A stretch of DNA of 64,000 nt from Trema orientale. Taxonomy: Eukaryota > Streptophyta > Magnoliopsida > Rosales > Cannabaceae. Shown in pieces: positions 1-10,741 of the stretch. Below the pieces are notes generated by a model. The model made no database searches, was not told the origin of the DNA, and saw nothing but the letters and a program-made list of their open reading frames with translations. Numbering within the stretch: the first letter of the stretch is position 1; each line of letters opens with the position of its first letter. The position numbers and the translations under genes were made by a program. The stretch is taken from positions 876,044 to 940,043 of the forward strand of contig JXTC01000036.1 in the NCBI GenBank assembly GCA_002914845.1, given 5' to 3'.

Positions 1-490
1 ATATTTAGCTATGTTATGTCTCTGCATGGGCTAATTCCCTTCAAAGGTGTTGCATATTATCAAAATGGACATTAATCTTAGACATGTTCTTTTAGTACAG
101 CTGAAACAGATGTTAAGGGGTATGACAAGTACGACTCTAGTGGCTTTTCCATCTATATTTGCAATAGACATGTTGCATATTCTTGGCTTGCTTGCTCATT
201 ATTCCTGCCCCTCTTCTAGTGGATGTTCTTAAGTATTTTCTATGAGTGCAACTGCATAATTACGTCCATTGTTTATACCTTGTCCACCTCTACCATGCTT
301 GTGTATATCTACAACATTCCTTTTAGAGACGATTAAAGTACGATTATACTTAGTCTGATGATTCTTCAATAGTAGTTCATTGCTCTACTTAGCCGCACTA
401 GAAGATAAGCAACGAGCATAGAGTACTTCTGAAATTTCTGCTATCTATAATTCTACTACAGGAGCACATTAGAGGCATGAAAGATAATAG
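1..490 (-). pseudogene. Decayed Ty1/copia gag remnant
   Basis: Read on the minus strand in shifting frames, this stretch keeps pieces of a plant copia gag C-terminus. Around 475-450 there is FHASNVLL, the segment that precedes the last gag helix. Around 430-350 there is a degenerate KYS..V.YLLV..S.A.NYY segment. Around 170-90 there is a CCHC-knuckle-like run ending SRTCHTP.HLFQLY. The same family, better preserved, lies at 25080-25620. Stops and frameshifts are frequent and no continuous frame survives. The assignment rests on remembered family patterns, and the exact limits are unknown because the element may continue beyond the window start. Confidence 0.45.
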
Positions 491-2529
491 AAACTAGACA
501 TCAATACATTCATTAGATATGATATGGTCTCATCAAATATACAATGGAAAATAATAGAAACTATAACAAAAATTTTACATGACAACATGCTTTTCATAAT
601 CAATTAATAAATATTAATAATATAAGATCATCATAAAATATTTATCAAATTTAGATGCAAAATCCTAGAGAACGGGGATCTTCTGTTTACTCTCGATGTG
701 TGTTTCTTTTTTATTTTCATGATCATGATGTTCAAACCTCCAACTAGAGATCTTCATATCTATTATCTATCTCTTGGATGATGAGGTGAGTAGGCACTAA
801 GTTGAATATACCTTTGAAGAAGATTCAAGAATGCCTTTCTTGATTTTCTTTATCACGGAGTCTTGAGAAGAGAATATGAGACACTAAGAAACAACTTTCT
901 TTCCCTATAAGCAAGCTATGGCCGAATTGTACAGTGAATGGTAATTCACTGTGCTGACCAATTCTCTCTCTTTCTCTGTATTTTTTGGCGCATTGTGCTA
1001 TATTGCAACTGATAAAATTTTGTCTCAATACATGTTTTACATACATGAGCCTTATATACCTAACCTTAGTCTAACTAGGATTGGGCTTTCTCCAATTTGG
1101 GATTTATGTGTACTTTTATAAGATTGCACAACTTTTGTTACATTTTTATAAAAATATCAACTTTTATATGAATTCTTAATTTTACGTATAGTATTATGAA
1201 ATCACTTTCACGAATGCCATTAATCAATTAATGAGCTTTGTTGAGCTAGATAAAATAGTTAAAAGATTCAAATAACCTAAGCTTCAATAGTATTATAAAT
1301 ATCATAGTAAACTCTTATTATAGCATTTATATAAACAATATCATTAAAGTGGTCACTCCACTAAAGACCCAATATTGTACTCTTCGATAAAGTGTCATAC
1401 TTTTTATAGAGATTTAATCAATTAGCCCTGAATAAAATGATCTACCTAGCATATTCTATACTATATGTGAAATCTCTATACAATATTATAGCTAGATAGG
1501 TAAAATTACTTTATACCTTTCCAACACATTTACCTTTAAGTTATCATCTTTTTATGATGAAATAATATTATTGATACTTTTGTTCATAATAGATATTAGA
1601 TAAAATTATCAACCATTTACAAAGTGAATACTAAAATCTAAGATTTTATTATTCCAAGAATCTTGAAAAAAATTTAAAATGGCATTTATAATATATGTTT
1701 TTAACTATCTGGTATTCGTGTCAGTTCATAAATCCTAACATCCAAAATCTAAGAGTCACCACATTTTTAATAGGAACTAGTCTTTTAATAAATCAAAAAA
1801 CTACAATCCATGAAAGTAAGTCCAATTAAATACTAAGGGCTAAAATCTACATGCTAAGAGCTAGTAAGTTAGAAATATGAAGAATTAAGTTACATTACTT
1901 AAACTCTAATATCCTGGACCAGTTCAATGTACTAATGTTTCTATAAGAAAACAAATATTTCAATAGTTTGAGACACATCATTCTCTTTAAAATAGAAAAA
2001 CACCAGAATTTACAGCAAATAGAGTATTCCATCTTTATTTATATTCTATGAACTAATTCATTTAGATTTAGATAATTAAAAAACAAAAGAAAGAAAAAAG
2101 AGTCTTCTCATAATTAACTTACTTAATTATATTTGTTTCTATATGCTCTATTAAAGTCTTGGAATCTTTTTTTGATAATAAAATATTCTAATCAAGATAA
2201 TCTAATATGGAAAATATTGCAAAACACATATAAGAAAAAATTAATCCACGGAAAGGTAATAGAGGAAATCTACTTTGTACGAAAAGTATTCCAACAATCT
2301 CGCACTTATCCAAAAAATAATTTCATAAAGTAACTTTAATGAATAAAAGGTATAATGTATTGTTCCAAATGACAAAGTAATGAAAAAATTAAATAAGTAT
2401 TAATTAATGACTCAAATAAAACTAAGAAAAACAGTAATCATTATATTTTTTTTCTCCTATATATCTTCCCTGCGGATCTCTAGTACTTCTTTTAGAAAGT
2501 CTCCACTTCTACTGATATGAAGGTAGAGT
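491..2529. other. AT-rich stretch with no recognised gene
   Basis: No coding region of convincing length or composition was found on either strand. The stretch is AT-rich, with many homopolymer runs and stop codons in all frames. It lies between two copia remnants and may be decayed retroelement sequence, but I see no LTR ends or conserved protein motif in it. Confidence 0.4.
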
Positions 2530-3270
2530 TTGTCAACTCTCTATATGAAAAACATAACATCTTTCTTCTTTAGGATAGCTAAGTATTGTTCACTTCATCT
2601 CCTTCCTTCTTGCACGGTTTCACAATCCGATATTGTCAGAGGTTTTAAGCTCTCCTTGCAACCTAACCATTTCTCGAATGGTGTTAATATAGCTTTATCT
2701 GTTGGAGTGAATTTCAATATATAGGAAGCAATCTTCAAGATATTTCTTCAAAGTATCATCCCGATAATGCTTTGAAAGTAGTGTATCCTTGTATATTAGC
2801 CTTATGGTATGCATAAACCTAATTTTGTATCTCTCAGCAACTCCAATATGCCTATTTTCACAGATAATTGCATACTAGTACGGAATGGCAAGAGTAGCCA
2901 ATGTCGGCCTCAACAAGTGATAGAGGATTTTAGTACTCTCATCCTCGATCTTGATCTTGCCGTCATTTTAAATTTGCACATTCTCCCTAAACTTAAGGAA
3001 AACATCTATGACTTCGTTATAGCTGTTCAAAAGTTAAACATGAGCAAAATTAGAGTATTCATCAAAAATGGTGATAAAATACTTTTCCTTATTGTAAGAA
3101 ATAATTCCCAGCAGTCCACAAATGTTAATATATGTGCATTCTAGACACCGTTTGGCCTTCTCATGTTGGATAGCAAGTGAACGCTTGTATAGTATAACTC
3201 CTTTACAACTATTACAATTTATGTCCTTACTTATGTTCATGTCATACAAATGGACAAGCTCCATAAATCT
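2530..3270 (-). pseudogene. Decayed Ty1/copia integrase region
   Basis: On the minus strand, in order, lie the remains of a copia integrase. At about 3210-3034 there is a gag-pre-integrase and early integrase stretch: C..CKGV, then ICGLLG and EKYFITIFDEYS, matching the family's DICGP and YFITFIDDYSR landmarks. At about 3000-2940 there is NSYNEVIDVF then GKIKIEDES, corresponding to the KIK.LRSD region, with the catalytic Asp context eroded. At about 2850 there is IGVAERY, matching NGVAER. At about 2710-2640 there is TPFEKWLGCKESLK, matching TP.E.W.G.KP. Frameshifts and stops break it, so it is not functional. Its order relative to the gag remnant at 1-490 is wrong for a single minus-strand element, so the two are probably separate insertions. 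Confidence 0.6.
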
Positions 3271-3505
3271 TCAAATATCAGAGACTGTGAACTCTTTCTT
3301 TTTATTTGCAAAAAGGAGAAAAAAAAGTGAAATGTTTAACTATGTAATTAATATATTATAAATAATAATACAAAACTGTTATTTTTTTATTAAGGTCTTC
3401 GATGTTCCTTTCCTTGTATTTTTCTTACTGTGTATGCCTTCTAATGGCTATATTTATATAATTGTCATAGTTTATGTTGTGTTAATTTATTTAAAGTATT
3501 CACAT

Positions 3506-4940
3506 ATAATGTTGTGAAAAGAACTAAATCAAATTTATATGTAAATAAAACAATATAAAAAGAGTGATAAGTAACTGTGAATCAAAACTAATAAAATAAA
3601 CAATGAAAAAAAGTTAACGGTATTGATAATTATAAGAATCAACTGTAGAATAATGGGAATGATAGAGAATAAATAATGTTTATATCATCATGTCAGAAAA
3701 AGGTTACAATCATTTAAAGAAAAAATAACTTTCTATATTTAACTAAACATCAAATACAATAATTTTTTTTATTTTTACAATACTCCAATTCATCATAGTC
3801 ATTCAACTAAAATTAAATAGTTCAAATTAGAATACCTATTAATGAGTAAAGATTGCAATATCCATTAAAGAAGTACCCATATATATTCTCTATATAATTA
3901 TCTACCAGCAGATATATACACATTTAATAATTTCTACTAGCTATAGCTACCAGCAGATATATACACAATATTCATCCATACGTACACGTGGGGCATATAT
4001 CCTGACTGAATACATGCAAGTATTTATATATTTAAAATTTTATTTATCATTATAAAAGAATATAACCTTATAAAAAGCATATGCATATTAGATGTATGGA
4101 ACCTAATTATACTAATAAAGACTACCCAAGGTGAAATATTATGCGCTACACACATGTTGATCGACCTTTGCAGTAAAATCAAAATATGGGTTGTAATGGG
4201 TAGTAAACCCCCTCCCCCTCTCTGNATAATGTTGTGAAAAGAACTAAATCAAATTTATATGTAAATAAAACAATATAAAAAGAGTGATAAGTAACTGTGA
4301 ATCAAAACTAATAAAATAAATAATAATAAAAAGTTAACGGTATTGATAATTATAAGAATCAACTGTAGAATAATGGGAATGATAGAGAATAAATAATTTT
4401 TATATCATCATGTCACAAAAAGGTTACAATCATTTAAAGAAAAAATAACTTTCTATATTTAACTAAACATCAAATACAATAATTTTTTTTATTTTTACAA
4501 TAATCTAATTCATCATAGTCATTCAACTAAAATTAAATAGTTCAAATTAGAATACCTACTAATGAGTAAAGATTGCAATACCCATTAAAGAAGTACCCAT
4601 ATATATTCTCTATATAATTATCTACCAGCAGATATATACACATTTAATAATTTCTACTAGCTATAGCTAGTAGATGATACACAATATTCATCCATACGTA
4701 CACGTGGGGCATATATCCTGACTGAATATATGCAAGTATTTATATATTTAAAATTTTATTTATCATTATAAAAGAATATAACCTTATAAAAAGCACATGC
4801 ATATTAGATGTATGGGACCTAATTATACTAATAAAGACTACCCAAGGTGAAATATTATGCGCTACACACATGTTGATCGACCTTTGCAGTAAGATCAAAA
4901 TATGGATTGTAATGGGTAGTAAACCCCCTCCCCCTCTCTG
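3506..4940. repeat. Direct ~715-bp duplication with an N at the junction
   Basis: Bases 3506-4224 and 4226-4940 are near-identical direct copies. Both start ATAATGTTGTG and both end CCCCCTCCCCCTCTCTG. A single undetermined base (N) sits exactly between them at 4225. The copies differ by scattered substitutions and small indels. For example, a second CCAGCAGATATATACAC motif is present near 3951 but is replaced by GTAGATGATACAC near 4671. No coding region was seen inside. The copy ends and the single N fit an unresolved overlap of two contigs or two haplotypes better than a biological tandem duplication. Confidence 0.9.
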
Positions 4941-5053
4941 GAGGCATGGGGGGCAGAGGCTCGGAAAATTTTACTAGTAATTAAGAGTATATTAGTAGCG
5001 GTACTCTTTAGATTTATTTACACATATATTTCGGTTGCCCTAATTGTTTTGTC

Positions 5054-5060
5054 TATATAA
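5054..5060 (+). promoter_or_regulatory. Candidate TATA box upstream of the KNOX-type locus
   Basis: TATATAA is followed by a purine-rich leader-like stretch. Near 5127 there is an ATG, and about 4 bases after it comes a good donor (C|GTAAGT). This could be the promoter and first exon of the plus-strand locus whose KNOX2 exon lies at 7077, with the LTR at 5617-6845 sitting in the intron. The link is inference. An exon ending there is in a different phase from the 7077 exon, so at least one further exon would be needed. Confidence 0.3.
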
Positions 5061-5616
5061 AGGATAGGGTGCAGAGTTTGGGTTAGTGAGATTAAAGAGA
5101 ATTTGTCAAGTTTGAGTAAGCTAGACATGAGACGTAAGTTTTTTCTTGCAATCTTATTTTTTTAAATCATAATATGAAATTTGCAACGGTAGAAAATAGA
5201 GGTAGCTCATGTTGATAGTAAAACACTACAAATTTGTATGTGTTCAGTTGCTTTTCTTTTTTGTTTTATTGCTCTCGATAATATTTAATGCATAATAATG
5301 CATGCCCAGAAATGGAAGGAGATAATTTGTTTTCACTTTCTTATACGCATACCTACAGCTGATAACTACATGCTACAGAGCACATACCTTTCAAGGAGTA
5401 CTTAAACACTTAAGTACAACAATTGAGTACTTTAAATACAGCTAAATAAGTAATAAAATGCAATAGCACGTACGTTTAGGGCAAGAATAGCATAATCTAA
5501 TCAAAAATATAGTGTAATCTAATTAAGAGAAAGAGAAAGAGAAAGGGGAAATTCATTATCAGTACACAACGTTAAATCGTGAAACTATAATAGATAACAG
5601 ATTAATGGGAAAATTT

Positions 5617-6845
5617 TGTTAGGATCATTTTTCATGTTCTTATCGAATATAATAATTATCTAATTAATAATTAAATGTGGTAGTACAGAAATAAACGAAA
5701 AAGTAAAGATAAACACTAGTATTTTTACTTGGTTCAACTATCTCCCAATAGTCTACGTCCAAGAGGTCACGCCTAGAGAATAAATGTATTAGTAAAGATT
5801 CAAAATGAGTACAAAGACTAATTGACTTAAATACTTTAAAAGACTCCCTCTTTTAAGTGTTGCAACATATAAGCACTCCTTCACCAATATGTCTAGCGAG
5901 CACCACTCGACTTAATGAGATTCCTTCTTCATGAACTCCCTTCAGACTTCATGGAATCAGTCTTCTCTGGAAGACGTCTCGTACTTCTATCCGAAGTACT
6001 CACATGACTAGAAATCCCTTTTAGTCTAAGAACATAAAAACATAGATAGTTTTTCTTTTAAATGCACTAATAGCAAACATACATACCAGGTACATATGGG
6101 ACTCTAATCTAGACCCATATTTATAGTGCTTGAGGCATTCCTAGACGTAGTAACCTGTAAGACAAGTATCAATCAAAATGAATGTTGATTGGAAGGCAAA
6201 AGAATCAGTCAAAGATAACAAAATCACAATCTATGTTGATCTAGAAAATTGATGATTCTGTAGAGATGTTACAACATAGACCTGTCTAAAATAGTCATAT
6301 TGTAATATCCTGGAAAAAATGCTGATTTGTTACCTGAAATAGCAAATTCAATTTCCTACCATTTGATCAGCAAATCATCATATTAAAAATGTCCAAAGAT
6401 ATCAAGAATCAACTTAGAATAAATATGAAAACGGCAACTTTGAAATATTATGAATTAAATTATTAGTTCTCACAAAACACGTTTGTTTCCAAAGGAAGCT
6501 CACGAGCTGTCAATAAAAACAAGTAGAATAAATGTCCAAACATTATCCTGGAATATTAAGATTAGCTGAATTATTAAATTGACAATCATAATTAACAATT
6601 AGTCAATCCTCAATAAATTTGACTAAAAAGAGAAAGAAATATTATGAATTAATTTTTCTGCAAGCAAATATTAATCACAAATATTTTTAATCAAATACCA
6701 GTTAAGTAGACAAATATGATAAATGCAATAAATTCGCTTAAATACATCAAAAATATCAGGTCAAATATTTCAGTCGATGTTGCAATATTGAATCAGATTC
6801 ACTGTCCAAAACGGACTGTGATATTGCAACATCTAATTGCCAACA
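5617..6845 (-). mobile_element. Copia-like LTR, minus orientation, truncated element
   Basis: The stretch begins TGTTAGG and ends GCCAACA, as expected for 5'-TG..CA-3' LTR termini with TGTT/AACA ends. Read on the minus strand, it has a TATA box (CTATAAATA, plus-strand positions about 6114-6125). Its 3' part carries the 'GGACGTAG ... GAACCAAGTAAAAAT' pattern common in plant copia LTRs. Just outside the high-coordinate end the minus strand reads AAAAGGAAATATC, a plausible polypurine tract. This would make it the 3' LTR of an element that has lost its body. No matching target duplication was found. It separates the candidate promoter at 5054 from the KNOX2 exon. Confidence 0.55.
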
Positions 6846-7076
6846 GATATTTCCTTTTCAAAGTTTACTTGTCATTTATCAGTATCTTTTAATACAAGGT
6901 CTAGGTTAATTTGGACGTAATTAGACTAGCTAAGTTCCATGGCTCTGTATATATATATTATTAATTTCTCTCTTTTCTTTAGGATTTGATGTTGAGATCA
7001 ATTCTATTTAATGTTTTTCTTTGATCTCTTATAGAATTTGACAATTGTTGGATGCACAAAAAATATAAATGTGCAG

Positions 7077-7351
7077 GAGGCATATTGCTTAGCACTTAGG
7101 AAGCTGAAAGAAGCAATTGAAGAACCTCAACAGAAATCCATGGCATTCATTAACAGCATGCATTCTCAACTTACTCAAATTACAAGCTCCACCAACGGCC
7201 ACCTTTCTTCTGGTTAGTAAATTCCTTCCCTTATAATACATACGCTTAAAACATTTTCTCTCACCAAAATGTTGAATTAGATAAAAGTTGTTCATGTCTT
7301 TTCCTTGTCTTAGGAGATGAAAGTTGTCTTTTCCTGATTTTAGGGGATTAG
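7077..7351 (+). CDS. KNOX2 (MEINOX) domain exons, partial gene
   Basis: An exon at 7077-7212 is bounded by GTGCAG and GTTAGT splice sites. It encodes EAYCLALRKLKEAIEE followed by PQQKSMAFINSMHSQLTQI, which fits the KNOX2 half of the MEINOX domain (family pattern EAYC..L.K.KEEL..P...A..F...M.SQL). This domain mediates dimerisation of KNOX and BELL homeodomain transcription regulators. A second exon from 7314 (acceptor GTCTTAG) continues in frame as GDESCLFLILGD and stops at 7349-7351. No KNOX1 half, ELK domain or homeodomain is visible. That suggests a KNATM/PETROSELINUM-type KNOX without homeodomain, or a gene fragment. No upstream coding exon was found, and an LTR occupies much of the region before it. 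The family call is fairly good; whether the gene works is doubtful. Confidence 0.45.
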
Positions 7352-8569
7352 TATTGTTAGAATTAAGGAGCATTATTCAGCATATTTGCACTCTATTAGT
7401 CATGTAAAATCTCTATATATATATTCTTGTTCATATCCGGATTAAAAACTATGAATGAGAAATATTATCATTCGTATCTTATTCAAACTATTTTCATTAT
7501 CTTTTAACACAAAATTCCTAGTACGACGTTTAAGCCCTTAAATAAACAATTACACACTCACAACACCCCGCCCCCCCCAAAAAAAAAAGGGGGGGAGGGG
7601 GGAACTTCAACAGATTACTTGAAAATTCAATAATTCACAATTTTCCTTCTCACACAAATGGTCTGATTATGGGGGAAAATAAACAATAAGATCGATTACA
7701 CAGTTAGCTCTTAGATTAACTGAAAAACGTACAGTTAAAAAAAAGTTTAAGAATCAAAAATAAGACTTTTATCAATAATCAATTAGAGACAAAAAGGAAA
7801 GGGAGAAAAAAAAGTAATTAATCCGAAAAAGAAATCTTTGTAAACGAAAAATCGCGCAGTAAAAACACCTACAAATCCAATATTGGATAAATTAAATAAG
7901 AAAAGGAAACATGTAAATTAGTAGTTCTGGAATAAGTTGGTCCGATTTCACGTAAATGCTTTCAATCTTAATTTTACGGTTTGTTTTTTAGTAATATGTC
8001 AAGTAATTAGGCTTGTAAACAAATTTTGTTTGCATATCTAACAAAAACAAAGTAAAATTCTAAATATAATTACAGAGGTAATCTCAGAAAATCGGAATAT
8101 ATATATATACACACAGAAAGACACCCCCTTCGCTAATGAAATTTGACTCAAAATTTTAGTTTTGACTGTTAAACTTCCATTTAATGATAATTGGACTGTT
8201 ATTTTTAAATAGAAATAGTAATTAATTATTTAAATTAAAAATAGTATTATAACTAATGGTGAAATTCTAATTGATATTAATTTTATCTTTTTACAACTTC
8301 TTGGATTCTCATTATAATTAGGGGTGTTTGTATAATTTCTCAGCTACTATTTATGGGTCATTAAACTGGGAATGACCAATTTTACTTAACAGCACACCTA
8401 CAAATTCACATACTGATCGCTATATTTTAGAATTGTGCATACAAAACTCTGGAATAAGAAAAAGGAAAAATTATGTAAATATGTTTTATAATTAATTCGA
8501 CTCCATATTTATTCACCTTTTTCTCAGAAATTGAAAATATCTCCTTTGCTAATATATCAATTTGTTTCA
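7352..8569. other. Intergenic AT-rich stretch
   Basis: No gene was recognised. It contains a low-complexity C/A/G run near 7567-7600 and a short (AT)n/(AC)n stretch near 8098-8117. All frames are closed by frequent stops. Confidence 0.4.
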
Positions 8570-9085
8570 GAAGGGGCTACTTATAGTAGTAGCCCCTGAC
8601 TTATACTTATTGTAGTATTTTTGACTTCGAACTTTCCACTTAGACAATAATAGCCTATAAACTATGCAATTATTACAGCAATGGCGCAGTTGTAATAAAA
8701 ATAGTCACAAACAAATCCTATAATTGGCCATTATTTAATTTTATAAGTCAGAATCTAGTTATCAACTATAGTTACCAGACTATATACTTTGCATACGACT
8801 CAATTATGTTAAGAATTTAATTGTTTGTGAAATAAATGGTCATTTGCTTCAATAATTACATAAGTCTTCATAGTCGATTGTGTAAGTTGAAAATTCGAAG
8901 TCTTATTATTGACCTATACTTTATAGTGGCTTATTTCTATTAAATATTTAACAGTTTGTGACAAAAGGGTCATTTGTTATAATAATTATATAATTCAGAG
9001 GCAATTTTTGTATAAGCTGAAAATTCAAAGGTAAAAAAGTAGTATAACAGGTATCATTCAAGGGCTTATTAAAAACATTAACCCT
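8570..9085. repeat. Dispersed ~500-bp repeat, copy 1
   Basis: This stretch is similar along its length to 23220-23730, with the same order of motifs. These include ATTGG.CATTATTTA, AACTATAGTTACCA/ACCATAATTACTAAACTG, TTCATAGT..A.TGTG, and the end with ATTCA.A.GC.ATT then a run to ATTAACYCTT. The two copies are strongly diverged. No reading frame is shared, so this is an old non-coding repeat of unknown class. Confidence 0.5.
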
Positions 9086-9821
9086 TTAAGAAAAATAGAT
9101 CTTTCATCTATTTGTCAAAATTTAAGTAAGTATCCCTTATCACATATTCTTGTACACTGACTTTCATTTTGGTTAACAAAAATGGTTTTAAGGAAAATAC
9201 TCTTTTCACTTTTTGACAAACACAGGTATTTTTACAATTTCTGAACCAATGAATCGAATTTAAATTTTTCGAAAGTAACCATATACTATTCCTTACTAAC
9301 TTAATAACTTTCTAATTTTAGGTGAAAGCCAGGAATGAAGGAAGAGAGAAGAGCAAGGTTTAGATGCAGATTTTAAAGCTTTCATAATAGTCAGAGAATG
9401 ATTTGTAATTGGGCACCGAAAATATCCTTAACACATTAATGTGTAGGTTAATTACTATAATTAAATATGTATATCATAAGAGTTACTTCGGAACTGTGGT
9501 CGGCCACTTATAAACTTGTAGAAATTAGTCCATATAATAATGATCCTAAGACATTTTTGCCTGTACTGCTACCAATATTCGTCTAAATTGCTCTCTCTCT
9601 CTCTCTCTCTCATGCTGTATTGGAAAGACAAGGTGATAATCCATATTTTGTTATCTTCTGTAGAATCTTTGATTTGGTTTCATATGGAATTTCATGAAAT
9701 TGTTAGAACTCCAAAGAAAAACCGTATTACCCTGCGAAGTGTGATTGTCATGATATTTTTCTCTTTTAATTTTCATTGAAGTGTTGAATAATGTGATTCT
9801 TGTTGTGGATCTTTTCAAATT

Positions 9822-9996
9822 GAGTAATGCTATGGGATACTTTATGGTGTCCAACACCATATGATGTGTCAGTTTATAAAGGACTAATTATAATTATAGT
9901 TCATATGGGGTCTATATAGGACTTAATTTATTAATTATAATCACTTACTGATAAATTAATGACACTGAGCAGCACTGGTGCCTTATATCATTGCTC
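9822..9996. mobile_element. MITE family B, copy 1, with 9-bp TSD
   Basis: A 175-bp element has short inverted ends, GAGTAATGCTAT at the left and the complement of GAGCAATGATAT at the right. It is flanked by perfect 9-bp direct repeats, TTTCAAATT, at 9813-9821 and 9997-10005. The interior has small hairpins such as GGTGTCCAACACC. A second copy lies at 46382-46568. The 9-bp target duplication is typical of Mutator-type transposition. It has no coding capacity. Confidence 0.8.
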
Positions 9997-10200
9997 TTTC
10001 AAATTGGATGTAGATGTTCATATCTTTTAAGATATTATAAAAGGATATTGCTTGAATATCAAATGAAGATATGTAATATTTTATGGAAGATAAGATGCTC
10101 TCCAGTTATATCTTATAAAATTATTCCTTTATTTAGCCTATAGATAGGCCATTCATTTGAAAAGGAACATACAATCATTGGAAGCAAAAAATAAGAAAAG

Positions 10201-10450
10201 AAAGAGATTCAATAGGTTTTTTTTTTTTTTTTTTACCTATCCATAGGTATTTCTTTTTTTAGCCGTTAGATTATTATTCAACGGCTATCATACTTTGGGC
10301 AGTTGGAAAATAAAAATATAAATAAAAATTCATTATTTAATATTTTTCTCTCTCTACTTTTTACTATGAAAAGACGTACGTAATCAATTTTAGTTAGACA
10401 AAACAATACTTATAAATAGGTTTAAAAAAATACCTACTGAATTGGATCCC
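10201..10450. mobile_element. MITE family A, copy 1, degenerate left end
   Basis: This copy has the inner signature of family A: an oligo-T run, TACCTATNNATAGGTA, a hairpin beginning AGCCGTTAGAT and closing with CAACGGCT, a variable centre with GAAAAGACGT, then TACCTACTGAATTGG and final GGATCCC. The left terminus is eroded and only GATTCAATAGG remains. No target duplication is evident. It is separated by only 40 bp from the next copy. Confidence 0.6.
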
Positions 10451-10490
10451 ATATATATTTTATATATATATAGTGGCTTTATATATATAT

Positions 10491-10731
10491 GGTTGCCAAT
10501 CCAGTAGGTATTTTTTTTTTTTACCTATGTGTAGGTATTTTTTTTTTAGCCGTTGGATCACCATTAGATGATGATCCAACGGCTATAATGATGTATATGA
10601 AAAGACGTGCATCATTAATGCTATTTCTCTCTCTTACTTTTTAATATAAAAAAATGTGCAAAAAAAAATTTTATTGGCCAAATTGATACCTATGCATAGG
10701 TAAAAAAAAAATACCTACTGGATTGGTGCCC
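10491..10731. mobile_element. MITE family A, copy 2
   Basis: A 241-bp element runs from GGTTGCCAATCCAGTAGGTA to the complementary TACCTACTGGATTGGTGCCC. Internally there are AGCCGTTGGATC and GATCCAACGGCT arms, and a GAAAAGACGTGCATCATTAATG block shared with the other copies. It is flanked on both sides by ATATATATAT (10481-10490 and 10732-10741), consistent with a 9-10 bp target duplication in TA-rich DNA. It is non-coding. Confidence 0.8.
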
Positions 10732-10741
10732 ATATATATAT

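Noticed and set aside
48-232. 61-codon plus-strand frame at the window start
   Set aside because: It is antisense to the decayed copia gag knuckle region on the minus strand.
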